From: Echinicola shivajiensis
GTDB taxonomy: Bacteria; Bacteroidota; Bacteroidia; Cytophagales; Cyclobacteriaceae
Length of the DNA stretch: 64,000 nucleotides
Assembly (NCBI RefSeq): GCF_018642165.1
Contig: NZ_JAHHZM010000006.1
Location: forward strand, 1 to 64,000
Direction: 5' to 3'
Below, piece by piece: positions 7,947-17,326 of the stretch. Each line of letters begins with the position of its first letter. Position 1 is the first letter of the stretch. The translations under genes were made by a program, and so were the position numbers. The notes under the pieces are model-generated. The model was not told the DNA's origin, did no database searches, and saw only the letters and a list, made by a program, of their open reading frames with translations.

Positions 7947-9458
7947 AACAAACCGTCAGCAAGAACATGTTAGCCAATATTAATTAATGTGTTATGATTT
8001 TATTCTTGTGTTGATAGCAACCCTGATATATCTATTATGAACCGAAGAATTTTTTTAATTGGATCGATGATAATGACTATTAAAAATGGTCCTATTACCC
8101 CGCAGGGATAATACACAATTAGGGTCGATAGCGAAAATCAAATCCCGCCCCCGACGGGGTCGAACAAACCGTCAACAAGAACAGGTTAGCCAATATTAAT
8201 TAAAGTGTTATGATTTTATTCTTGTGTTGATAGCAACCCTGATATATCTATTATTAACCGAAGAATTTTTTTAATTAGATCGATGATAATGACTATTTAA
8301 AAAGGTCCTTTTACCCCGTAGGGGTAATACACAATTAGGGTCGATAACGAAAATCTAATCCCGCCCCCGAGGGGGTCGAACAAAGCGTCAACAAGAACAG
8401 GTTAGCCAATATTAATTAATGTGTTATGATTTTATTCTTATGTTGATAGCAACCCTGATATATCTATTATTAACCGAAGAATTTTTTTAATTAGATCGAT
8501 GATAATGACTATTTAAAAAGGTCCTTTTACCCCGTAGGGGTAATACACAATTAGGGTCGATAGCGAAAATCAAATCCCGCCCCCGACGGGGTCGAACAAA
8601 CCGTCAACAAGAACAGGTTAGCCAATATTAATTAAAGTGTTATGATTTTATTCTTGTGTTGATAGCAACCCTGATATATCTATTATTAACCGAAGAATTT
8701 TTTTTATTAGACCGATGATAATGACTATTTAAAAAGGTCCTTTTACCCCGTAGGGGTAATACACAATTAGGGTCGATAGCGAAAATCAAATCCCGCCCCC
8801 GAAGGGGTCGAACAAAGCGTCAACAAGAACAGGTTAGCCAATATTAATTAATGTGTTATGATTTTATTCTTGTGTTGATGGCAACCCTGATATATCTATT
8901 ATGAACCGAAGAATTTTTTTAATTAGATCGATGGTAATGACTATTTAAAAAGGTCCTTTTACCCCGCAGGGGTAATACACAATTAGGATCGGTAGCGAAA
9001 ATCAAATCCCGCCCCCGACGGGGTCGAACAAAGCGTCAACAAGAACAGGTTAGCCAATATTAATTAAAGTGTTATGATTTTATTCTTGTGTTGATAGCAA
9101 CCCTGATATATCTATTATTAACCGAAGAATTTTTTTTATTAGACCGATGATAATGACTATTTAAAAAGGTCCTTTTACCCCGTAGGGGTAATACACAATT
9201 AGGGTCGATAGCGAAAATCAAATCCCACCCCCGAAGGGGTCGAACAAAGCGTCAACAAGAACAGGTTAGCCAATATTAATTAATGTGTTATGATTTTATT
9301 CTTGTGTTGATGGCAACCCTGATATATCTATTATGAACCGAAGAATTTTTTTAATTAGATCGATGGTAATGACTATTTAAAAAGGTCCTTTTACCCCGCA
9401 GGGGTAATACACAATTAGGATCGGTAGCGAAAATCAAATCCCGACCCCGACGGGGTCG
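7931..9458 (+). repeat. 216-bp tandem array, 7 units, hairpin module inside each
   Basis: The hairpin-B position recurs at 7931, 8147, 8363, 8579, 8795, 9011, 9227 and 9443, exactly 216 bp apart every time. Each unit holds hairpin B, GTCGAACAAA, AGAACAGGTTAGCC, a TTAATTAA(T/A)GTGTTATG stretch, ACCCTGATATATC, then hairpin A (TTACCCCGTAGGGGTAA type) and a 35-nt spacer to the next hairpin B. Units alternate in small differences (ATTAATG / ATTAAAG; GATGGCAA / GATAGCAA; GATCGATGG / GACCGATGA). Units 4-5 (8579-9010) are repeated as units 6-7 (9011-9442), a 432-bp higher-order duplication. No open frame runs through it. Confidence 0.95.
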
Positions 9459-9561
9459 AACAAACTATTAAAGAGAAAAGACAATTTCCCTATAGCTAAT
9501 GGGAAAGCATTATATTTATTAAATTAAATGCTCATTTTTAAAACCATAAGATAACTGTACC

Positions 9562-9972
9562 ATGGAAAGAATCATCATTAAAACCACTGTGAATGCCCCG
9601 ATCGAGAAAGTTTGGAAATATTGGACTGAACCAGAACATATCACAAAATGGAATGCCGCCTCCGATGACTGGCATTGCCCTAGTGCCGCCAATGACCTAA
9701 AAAAAGGAGGCGTTTTTACCGCTAGAATGGAAGCAAAAGATGGTAGTATGGGATTTGACTTTTCAGGTGTTTACCGGGATGTAATACAAGAGGAACTGAT
9801 CACATATGATCTGGAGGACGGAAGAAATGTACAGGTGGTTTTTAAAGCTGAAGGTGATAAAACATTAATTGAGGAAACATTTGATCCGGAGAGCTTAAAT
9901 CCATTGGAAATGCAAAGGGCAGGCTGGCAGGCAATTTTGGATAATTTCGCAAAATACGTTGAATCCAAATAA
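9562..9972 (+). CDS. SRPBCC / AHSA1-like domain protein
   Basis: A 136-aa single-domain protein of the START/SRPBCC superfamily, AHSA1 (activator of Hsp90 ATPase homologue 1)-like branch. The opening IIIKTTVNAPIEKVWKYW and TEPEHITKWN, and the C-terminal GWQAILDNFAKYVE helix, are typical. The fold makes a hydrophobic ligand cavity; most bacterial members have no known ligand. It has no signal peptide and so is cytosolic. It stands alone between the repeat array and a strong terminator, with no clear link to the polysaccharide genes. Confidence 0.9.
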   Translation: MERIIIKTTVNAPIEKVWKYWTEPEHITKWNAASDDWHCPSAANDLKKGGVFTARMEAKDGSMGFDFSGVYRDVIQEELITYDLEDGRNVQVVFKAEGDKTLIEETFDPESLNPLEMQRAGWQAILDNFAKYVESK

Positions 9973-10008
9973 TGGGATAAATATATATATTAGAAATTTA
10001 ACATACTT

Positions 10009-10059
10009 AAAGGCCTTATTGGAGAATATTAACTACTATTCTCTGATAAGGCCTTTTTT
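10009..10059 (+). terminator. Rho-independent terminator after the SRPBCC gene
   Basis: AAAGGCCTTAT pairs with ATAAGGCCTTT across a partly self-pairing internal GAGAATA/TATTCTC stem, followed by TTTT. It lies about 35 bp past the stop codon. The rest of 9973-10276 shows no gene; it serves as the upstream region of the sigma factor. Confidence 0.85.
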
Positions 10060-10276
10060 AATTTAACTTTTTAGTTATTGATTTTATTTTACCCAATATC
10101 CATACCTGATTTGCAATAGCCATAAAAAGCTTTTAGGAAATTTTGATATTAAGCTGCCTAGATGTTGTTTTATTTTGATTTAGGGTATTGGATAGGGTTG
10201 AATAATATATTATTGCTAACTCCTATCCATAATTCTGCCCAAGAATCCTTTGTTAATATTTCCCAAAACACCCAAA

Positions 10277-10957
10277 ATGCTTCGCCTGAATACACAGTTT
10301 TCAGATAATAAGGATAATCCAACCAAGGAGGATGCCTTACCCCTAATGGGCAATTCTGTTAGTTCCCTAACAGATGAATCATTATGGGAAGGAGTGAAAA
10401 TGGGTGAAGATGAAGCCCTGGCCGAAATCTATACCCGCTATGCAGATAGATTGTTTAACTACGGCACTCAGATAACCAATGATCGGGACTTGGCATATGA
10501 TATTGTTCAAGATGTCTTTTTGTATATGGTCTCTAAAAAACACCAATTAGGAGAAATTAAGTCCATTAAAAATTACCTCTATTCATCCTATCGCAGAAAA
10601 CTGTTAAGGGTTTTAAAGCGAAACAGAAAGATAAAACTAAATGAAGATTATGAACGGGAGGATGGTTTTAAGATGGAGGTTGAAGCTGATTTCTATGCCT
10701 TGACTACCCCCTTTACCATTGATGTGAAAAAACTTCTTCACAAAATCAGCAATGACTTACCTGTAAGACAAAGGGAAATCATTTCACTCTATTTTTTTGA
10801 ACAGCTTTCATACAAGGAGATTGCTGGGATAATGGATTTTTCCAATTTACGCTCCGCTCGAAATCTACTTTATAAGGCACTTAACAATATGTCCGAGGTC
10901 TTGAAAAAACATGAAGACGTACTTTTTCTGCTGCCTCTATTATTGAATATGGTTTGA
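10277..10957 (+). CDS. ECF sigma-70 factor of polysaccharide locus 1
   Basis: RNA polymerase sigma factor of the extracytoplasmic-function type. Region 2 is seen as EALAEIYTRYADRLFNYG and DRDLAYDIVQDVFL. Region 4 is LPVRQREIISLYFFEQLSYK with the EIAGIMDFS helix-turn-helix. I prefer ATG 10277 (MLRLNTQF); the frame stays open back to a TTG at 10250. The C-terminus ends in a hydrophobic LFLLPLLLNMV tail. It is followed after about 210 bp by a FecR anti-sigma gene and a SusC receptor with an STN domain. That is the usual Bacteroidota trans-envelope signalling set, so it probably activates locus 1 when the glycan binds SusC. Confidence 0.92.
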   Translation: MLRLNTQFSDNKDNPTKEDALPLMGNSVSSLTDESLWEGVKMGEDEALAEIYTRYADRLFNYGTQITNDRDLAYDIVQDVFLYMVSKKHQLGEIKSIKNYLYSSYRRKLLRVLKRNRKIKLNEDYEREDGFKMEVEADFYALTTPFTIDVKKLLHKISNDLPVRQREIISLYFFEQLSYKEIAGIMDFSNLRSARNLLYKALNNMSEVLKKHEDVLFLLPLLLNMV

Positions 10958-10965
10958 TTTTAAAC

Positions 10966-11010
10966 TCTCTTCCAACCTCCCACTTCGGACTTCCCTCTTC
11001 CAACTTTCAA
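10966..11010. other. Pyrimidine-rich CTTCC-type low-complexity stretch
   Basis: The run has repeated CTTCCNAC / CTTCGGACTTCCC words between the sigma gene and the FecR gene. A similar style of sequence (TTCCTATTTCGTACCTC) occurs at 1566-1600. Such stretches are frequent between Bacteroidota genes; no role is visible. Confidence 0.4.
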
Positions 11011-11168
11011 AACACCCTTATTCAGGCTATTGGCTTTATTTCAGATAAGCAGATTTAACTTGAATTAATTTTTTTTAAAAAAATCTCATTTTTTCCGATG
11101 TCACTTTTTGAATGTGTGTCTCTAAGTAATCAATAAAGCAAAATTGATTTCAATCTAGAGATATATAA

Positions 11169-12227
11169 ATGGAATTCAAGCCAAAGAACGAATCTGATTT
11201 TCTGAAAAACACATTTTTTATCAAATGGGTAAGTGCGCCAAACGACCATAGCAACAGGTACTGGGAAAAGTGGTGCAGGAACAATCCTGATAAGATAAAA
11301 ATGTTCAATAATGCCAGACTGATAGCCAAAAACCTGAAGCCTGTTGAAGAAAATAAGATGGATGAAGAAAGATTCTATAAAGGTTTGGATCAACTTATCC
11401 TGGCTAACCATAAGAGTGATGAGGAAGGTAGTAGCAGATATTATGCTGTGAAGAAACCTGGAATTTTCACTTGGGGAGGGTCTATAGCGGCATCTATTCT
11501 TCTTTTGGGAATGATGATGCTTTCTTACAGTATTTGGTTCAACAAACCAAAGGAAGAGGTTATTGCAGTGAGTATTCCAACAATATATAAATCAGCCCCA
11601 AAAGGCATAAAAAAGACGGTCATGCTTCCTGATGGGTCTAAGGTGGTATTGAATTCAGGTAGTAGCATAAGTTATCCTGAAACTTTTGGCAATACTAGAG
11701 AAATAGATTTGAAAGGACAGGCATTTTTTGATGTGGAAAGGGATACAGCAAGGCCCTTTATAGTTAAAAGTGGGGAATTGGAGACCAGGGTATTAGGAAC
11801 CTCTTTCGATATCAAGGCATATGATGGCCAAAACAAACTCCATGTAGCTGTAGTAACAGGGAAGGTCCGTGTGAGCACGGGCAATGGAATAGAAAGCCAT
11901 ATTACTCCAACAGAAGCCATTTTTTATGACAGGAAAACCAATGCAATGAGCAAGGATTTCTATGATTATGAATTATTGGTGGGCTGGAAAGAAAAGATCC
12001 TAAAATTTCAGGATACGCAGTATGATGAGGTTTTTGAACAACTCTCCAACTGGTATGATGTCTCCTTTGTCATTGAAAAGGATGTAACACTTGAAGGAGA
12101 CTATACAGGGAGGTTTGAAGACCAAAGCCTCAAAAATGTTCTGATGGGAATGGAATATTCTGCCGGAATAAAATTCGAAATACAGGGACAAACAGTATTG
12201 GTGAAATCCAAGGACAATACAATGTAA
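11169..12227 (+). CDS. FecR-family anti-sigma factor of locus 1
   Basis: Inner-membrane anti-sigma factor, 352 aa. The cytoplasmic N-terminal domain (about 1-100) should bind the sigma factor. One membrane helix runs at about 105-125 (SIAASILLLGMMM). The periplasmic FecR domain follows (VMLPDGSKVVLNSGSSISYP, KGQAFFDVERDTARPF, LGTSFDIKAY), and the C-terminal DUF4974-type domain (FEQLSNWYDVSFVIE) should contact the STN domain of the receptor. It lies 42 bp before the SusC gene and is probably co-transcribed with it. Confidence 0.94.
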   Translation: MEFKPKNESDFLKNTFFIKWVSAPNDHSNRYWEKWCRNNPDKIKMFNNARLIAKNLKPVEENKMDEERFYKGLDQLILANHKSDEEGSSRYYAVKKPGIFTWGGSIAASILLLGMMMLSYSIWFNKPKEEVIAVSIPTIYKSAPKGIKKTVMLPDGSKVVLNSGSSISYPETFGNTREIDLKGQAFFDVERDTARPFIVKSGELETRVLGTSFDIKAYDGQNKLHVAVVTGKVRVSTGNGIESHITPTEAIFYDRKTNAMSKDFYDYELLVGWKEKILKFQDTQYDEVFEQLSNWYDVSFVIEKDVTLEGDYTGRFEDQSLKNVLMGMEYSAGIKFEIQGQTVLVKSKDNTM

Positions 12228-12269
12228 ACTCATATGATTATTAATAACATAATTTTCAACTAACCCAGA

Positions 12270-15200
12270 ATGATTATGAAACAACACGTACCAATTTTAA
12301 ATTTTAGCAGGATGGTATGGATGCCATTTTTGCTGGCATTTGTAATGTTAAGCCAGACCCTGACTGCTAGGGCCAACAGCTCACAAGACAAGGGCATTGA
12401 TGAAGTGTACCTCACCATTCATGCCAATCAGCAAGAGCTTTATTCCATTTTTGAGGAAATAGAAAGGAAGACAGGTTATGCCTTTGCCTATGAGAAGCAA
12501 AGGCTGGGAAATGTGCCTCCGCAAGATCTGTCCGTTCAAAATGGTACCTTATTATCGGCATTGGAGGAGCTTTCAAGAAATGCCAAATTACGTTTTAAAA
12601 GTATCAATAATACCATCCATGTTTCCAAACAAGAAGAAGAGGTTATGGTGGAAAACGTAGTGTTTGATAAAACAGTGAAGGGAGTGGTAACCTCTGCAGT
12701 TGATGGAATGGCCATTCCAGGAGCAACTGTAAGCATTAAGGGGACCACAACAGGTACTGCAACGGATATTGACGGGGCTTTTTCTATCACTGTTCCTGAT
12801 GAGGAGTCAATACTGATCTTTTCTTTCGTGGGATACAAGCCTCAAGAGATTAGGGTTGGTAATCAGTCGATCATCGAAGTGGTGCTGGAAGAGGATCTTC
12901 AGGGTTTGGAAGAAGTGGTTGTAGTAGGCTTTGGTACCCAGAAAAAAATCAATGTAACTGGTGCTGTGGCAGATGTAGATGGTGACGTACTTTCAAGAAG
13001 ACCTGTAACCAATGCTGCTTCCATGTTGCAGGGTAGGTTACCAGGTGTAAGGGTAGTACAAAATTCTGGTCAACCTGGAAATGAAGGCCTTGGGATCCAG
13101 ATCAGGGGCCAAGGTACTTTCAGTGGTGCGGGTTCTAATCCATTGGTCCTAATAGATGGTGTAGAAGGTAGTTTATCCGATATCTCTCCAAATGATATAG
13201 AGAATGTTTCTGTTCTTAAGGATGCCGCTTCAGCTTCAATCTATGGTTCTAGGGCTGCCAATGGTGTGATTTTGGTAACTACCAAAAAGGGATCTAAGGG
13301 AGGATTGAAAATTGATTATAACGGCAACTATGCCATCAATACACCTTCTAGAATGCCAGAATTTATTACCAATTCTGCAGAATATATGGAATTATTCAAT
13401 GAGGCAAAGTTGAATACCAATATCACTACTGGCCTGTACACCCAGGAGCAGATAGACATGTACAGAAATGCTACGGATAGGAATAAATATCCCAATGCAG
13501 ATTGGGTGGACATCATGTTTAATCCTGCACCGACGCAAAACCACTATTTGTCGTTCAATGGGGGCGAGAAACTAACCACCTATAATGTTTCACTAGGATA
13601 TGTCAATCAAGAAGGGGTGATGAAGGGCTTTGATTATGAGCGCTATAATTTTAGGGTAAACCTAAACTCTGGTTTGAATGAAAATATCAAGTTCGGTACC
13701 AACCTATCTTTAAAAAGGGGCGACCGATCTAATCCGCGTCAGGGAGGGGTGGACATGTTCTTGTCCACTTTGTCACAAGCTCCAACCTATATGCCTACCT
13801 TGCCTGATGGCTCCGGAAGGTATGCTTATAAAGCTTTTCCTTTTGAAAGTAATAATAAAAACCCTGTGGCCATTGTAGAAAATGGGGTGCTCAATACCTT
13901 GGTGGACCATTCTATCAATGCCCAGGCCTGGACAGAATTCCAATTGGTACCGGGATTAAAATGGTATACCAAGGGAGCTGTGGTAGCTGATTTTTCAAAA
14001 AGTAAAGACTGGAGGCCTGCTGTACCATTATACAATTACCAAACTGGTGATTTTATGACTGATTTGGATGTGGGAGGTAGAGGGCTCATGATGGATGCTT
14101 ATCAGGAGATCTATACCAATTTGTTTACTTACTTAAATTATGAGAAAAGTATTGACGAAAAGCATCATTTAAACTTGCAAGGTGGATATAGCCAAGAAAG
14201 TAACTCCTATGAGTTTTTAAGAGGTTATAGAGAACGTTTTTCCAGCAATGAACTATTAGAGTTGGATGCTGGTAGTCCAGCAGTGCAAAATGCTTCCGGA
14301 ACTAGCAACGGTTGGGCCATCCAATCATTTTTTGGACGTGCAGGCTACAATTATGATGAGCGCTATTTACTTGAGGTGAACCTTCGTTATGATGGTACCA
14401 GTAGATTGAGTCCAGATACTAGATGGGGTGCTTTCCCTTCTGTTTCTGCAGGTTGGAGGGTGTCTGAAGAGTCCTTTATTGCTGATGGAGATATCAACTG
14501 GTTAAATGACCTTAAGCTTAGGGCTTCATATGGTGAACTGGGAAATCAAAATATAGGTCTTTACCCTTATCAGGATATATTGGTGTTCACTGGAGCCTAC
14601 CCGTTTGATAATGCAGACCTTTCCACCGGGGTCGCCCAAACCAGGCTATCCAATGCCAATATCAAATGGGAAACCACCAAAGTGACCGATATTGGTCTTG
14701 ACATGTTGATTTTTAATGGACTGAGTGTTACAGTGGATTGGTATAAAAAGGTCACCTCTGACATTTTGAGGGAATCCCAATTGGCCGGGGTAGTGGGATT
14801 GACACCTCCTACCATCAATGACGGGGTGATGGAGAACACTGGTTTGGAATTCAGCATGAATTATAGAAACTACATCAAGGATGGTAGTTTGGAAGGATTG
14901 AATTATGAAGCCGGTTTCTATATTGACCGATTTAGAAATAAGCTGGTTGAGTATGGAGCAGAGCAGATCAGCGGTAATAATATTTATCGGGAGGGATTAC
15001 CTTGGGGCAGCTATTATATGTTGGAATGGGAAGGTATTTTCCAAACAGAGGAAGAAGTTAACAACTCTCCAAAGCAATTCAATGATAATACCACTCCAGG
15101 AGATTTGAAGTTCAAGGATCAAAATGGAGATAATGTGATCAATGCAGATGACCGTGTAGTTATAGGCAATCCATTTCCAAAGTTTGAATATTCTTTTAAC

Positions 15201-15656
15201 CTAGGAGCTTCTTATAAGGGATTTGACTTTTCTGCTTTCTTCCAAGGAGTACAGAAAAGGGATGTTTTTGTAAACAATTGGGGAACAATACCATTTGTAC
15301 AAGGTGCCGTACCAACAGTGGATTGGAGAAATCGCTGGACTCCTGAAAATCCTTCGACAACCATGCCTAAAATGTACTGGGGATGGAATGATGGTGGTAA
15401 GATTTCTAGAGCATCTACCTATTTCCTACAAGATGCCAGCTACTTGAGAATGAAGAATTTGGTGCTGGGATATAGCTTTAATGAAGCCATTTTGAATAAG
15501 CTGAAACTCAACAAATTGAGGGTTTATTTCTCAGGGGATAATTTATTTACCATCACTGATTATCCTGGACTTGATCCTGAAAGAGGTGGGAATGGGAATT
15601 TCGTAAACTATCCGCAGAATAAGATTTACTCTTTTGGCCTTCAAGTTCAACTTTAA
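12270..15656 (+). CDS. SusC/RagA-type TonB-dependent receptor with STN domain (locus 1)
   Basis: Outer-membrane glycan importer of 1128 aa. Domains in order: signal peptide (about 1-35), STN (secretin/TonB N-terminal) signalling domain (about 45-115), carboxypeptidase-D-regulatory-like domain (about 134-215, with IPGATVSIKGTTTGTATDID), the TonB-box-like EEVVVVGFGTQKK, plug (about 225-345, with VLKDAASASIYGSRAANG) and a beta-barrel to the C-terminus. The STN domain indicates regulation through FecR and sigma. ATG 12270 or the ATG two codons later could be the start. The SusD gene follows 26 bp downstream. Family function is import of oligosaccharides powered by TonB. Confidence 0.96.
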   Translation: MIMKQHVPILNFSRMVWMPFLLAFVMLSQTLTARANSSQDKGIDEVYLTIHANQQELYSIFEEIERKTGYAFAYEKQRLGNVPPQDLSVQNGTLLSALEELSRNAKLRFKSINNTIHVSKQEEEVMVENVVFDKTVKGVVTSAVDGMAIPGATVSIKGTTTGTATDIDGAFSITVPDEESILIFSFVGYKPQEIRVGNQSIIEVVLEEDLQGLEEVVVVGFGTQKKINVTGAVADVDGDVLSRRPVTNAASMLQGRLPGVRVVQNSGQPGNEGLGIQIRGQGTFSGAGSNPLVLIDGVEGSLSDISPNDIENVSVLKDAASASIYGSRAANGVILVTTKKGSKGGLKIDYNGNYAINTPSRMPEFITNSAEYMELFNEAKLNTNITTGLYTQEQIDMYRNATDRNKYPNADWVDIMFNPAPTQNHYLSFNGGEKLTTYNVSLGYVNQEGVMKGFDYERYNFRVNLNSGLNENIKFGTNLSLKRGDRSNPRQGGVDMFLSTLSQAPTYMPTLPDGSGRYAYKAFPFESNNKNPVAIVENGVLNTLVDHSINAQAWTEFQLVPGLKWYTKGAVVADFSKSKDWRPAVPLYNYQTGDFMTDLDVGGRGLMMDAYQEIYTNLFTYLNYEKSIDEKHHLNLQGGYSQESNSYEFLRGYRERFSSNELLELDAGSPAVQNASGTSNGWAIQSFFGRAGYNYDERYLLEVNLRYDGTSRLSPDTRWGAFPSVSAGWRVSEESFIADGDINWLNDLKLRASYGELGNQNIGLYPYQDILVFTGAYPFDNADLSTGVAQTRLSNANIKWETTKVTDIGLDMLIFNGLSVTVDWYKKVTSDILRESQLAGVVGLTPPTINDGVMENTGLEFSMNYRNYIKDGSLEGLNYEAGFYIDRFRNKLVEYGAEQISGNNIYREGLPWGSYYMLEWEGIFQTEEEVNNSPKQFNDNTTPGDLKFKDQNGDNVINADDRVVIGNPFPKFEYSFNLGASYKGFDFSAFFQGVQKRDVFVNNWGTIPFVQGAVPTVDWRNRWTPENPSTTMPKMYWGWNDGGKISRASTYFLQDASYLRMKNLVLGYSFNEAILNKLKLNKLRVYFSGDNLFTITDYPGLDPERGGNGNFVNYPQNKIYSFGLQVQL

Positions 15657-15682
15657 TTCTCCCAATCAAAAACTAAGCGATT

Positions 15683-17206
15683 ATGAAAAGGATAAAACAA
15701 CATATTATAATCATATTGACGATAACGTTGATGGCGGGATGTGAAGGATTCCTTGATAAAAACCCAACTGATCAGTTATCATCTAGCCTGTTTTGGAAAT
15801 CCAAGGCAGATTTCGACAATGCCCTCACAGCAATTTATGGAACCATCCAAAACTCCATGTTTTCCTTTGGAGCACCTAATTTGGATGTATTGACTGATAA
15901 TGGTTATGGACAGCATAATTATTGGAATTCTAGGGAAATTGTTCAAGGAAACATCAATCCGACTTCTGGCGGATATGTTGCTAATATTTATGGAACTAGC
16001 TATCAGGCAATAGCAAGAATTAATATTTTCTTGGATCAATTGTCCGATTATGTCGGTACGGATATTAGTAGTGAGCAAAGGAGTGTTTATGAAGGAGAAG
16101 CCAAATTTTTTAGGGCTTACTATTATTTTGAATTATACAAAGCTTATGGCGCTGTACCAATTGTGTTGGAACCCTTGAACATGGATAACCAGCATCAGGA
16201 GAAACAACCAGAGTCAGCTGTATTTAACCAAATAACTGCTGATCTGAATGAGGCCATAGGGAAGCTTAGCGCAGTTCCATTTAGTGATGGAGGAGGGCAT
16301 GCCGTTAAATCTTCAGCAGAAGCTTTATTGTTGAGGATCTTGATGTATGACGCCTATGATGAAAATGGAAATGCAAAAGCAGACATTCTTCAATCTGCCA
16401 AGGGTATAGCTACTTCGTTAATGGGAGCAGGTTATGATTTGTCTGAGGAATATGTTGATGTATTCAAGGATGGTACGCAGGAAGGAAATGAGGAGATTAT
16501 ATTCTCGATTAAGTTTTTGGCACCTGATAATGCCACAGCAATGGACCAATGGTATGGTGATTGGTTTGTGATCAGCCCGCTTCAGAATTTTGTGGATGAT
16601 TATGAATGCACTGATGGACTTCCATTCGGGGAATCACCTTTAACAGATGCAGATCAACTTTTTAATAATAGGGACAGTAGATTGGCTAAAACTGTATTCA
16701 AAGATTATGTGGATTGGGGAGGAGGAAATACGCATACACCATCTAATGGAGGTCCTACTACATTTGGTCTGAAGAAGTTTCTGACACCAAGTTTGATCCC
16801 ATATGGTTATTCAACCCGAAGTCAACAAGATTGGGTGCTGTTAAGATATGCTGATGTATTGTTGATGTATGCCGAATTGGAAAACGAACTTTCTGGGCCA
16901 AGTACTGCTGTGTATGAAGCAGTGAACGAAGTGAGACTTAGATCTGATATGCCTGTCTTGCCAAGCGGACTATCTAAAGAAGAGATGCGCGAGCGTATCA
17001 GACACGAGAGGAGAATTGAATTGGCCTTTGAAGGTTTGAGGCTTTACGATTTGAAGCGATGGGGAATTGCTGAAGATGTCCTGAATAACGTTGAGGACGG
17101 AATCGTCGGTTACCATTATGAGGATAAATTTTTCCACTGGCCAATTCCACAGTCTGAAATTGACAAAAGCAATGGTATATTGGTACAGAATCCCGATTAT
17201 CAATAA
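15683..17206 (+). CDS. SusD/RagB-family glycan-binding lipoprotein (locus 1)
   Basis: Surface lipoprotein that caps the SusC barrel and binds glycan, 507 aa. The lipobox is LMAGC (C20), followed by the typical FLDKNPTDQ. TPR-like helices include AKFFRAYYYFELYKAYGAVP and the C-terminal RHERRIELAFEGLRLYDLKR with NPDYQ at the end, the standard SusD finish. It is adjacent to its SusC partner, and two hairpins follow the stop codon. Specificity cannot be read from sequence. Confidence 0.96.
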   Translation: MKRIKQHIIIILTITLMAGCEGFLDKNPTDQLSSSLFWKSKADFDNALTAIYGTIQNSMFSFGAPNLDVLTDNGYGQHNYWNSREIVQGNINPTSGGYVANIYGTSYQAIARINIFLDQLSDYVGTDISSEQRSVYEGEAKFFRAYYYFELYKAYGAVPIVLEPLNMDNQHQEKQPESAVFNQITADLNEAIGKLSAVPFSDGGGHAVKSSAEALLLRILMYDAYDENGNAKADILQSAKGIATSLMGAGYDLSEEYVDVFKDGTQEGNEEIIFSIKFLAPDNATAMDQWYGDWFVISPLQNFVDDYECTDGLPFGESPLTDADQLFNNRDSRLAKTVFKDYVDWGGGNTHTPSNGGPTTFGLKKFLTPSLIPYGYSTRSQQDWVLLRYADVLLMYAELENELSGPSTAVYEAVNEVRLRSDMPVLPSGLSKEEMRERIRHERRIELAFEGLRLYDLKRWGIAEDVLNNVEDGIVGYHYEDKFFHWPIPQSEIDKSNGILVQNPDYQ

Positions 17207-17223
17207 AAATCAGTAGATTAAAT

Positions 17224-17288
17224 AGAAAAGCTTTGGGATTACTCAAGGCTTTTCTACTTTTAGGGCTTATGATCTATTTAAGCCCTAA
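17224..17288 (+). terminator. Two consecutive hairpins between SusD and GH95
   Basis: AGAAAAGC (17224-17231) pairs with GCTTTTCT (17248-17255), followed by ACTTTT. A second hairpin, TTAGGGCTTA with TAAGCCCTAA (about 17260-17288), follows directly. They may end or attenuate the susCD transcript before the enzyme genes, giving transporter genes a higher dose than enzymes. Confidence 0.6.
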
Positions 17289-17326
17289 CATACTTCTCAA
17301 TTTTAAAGAATATACATTTTAGCAGA

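Noticed and set aside
216-9458. Regular repeats that could suggest CRISPR arrays
   Set aside because: Periods of 142 and 216 bp are far too long, there are no unique spacers between short repeats, and no cas genes occur in the window.
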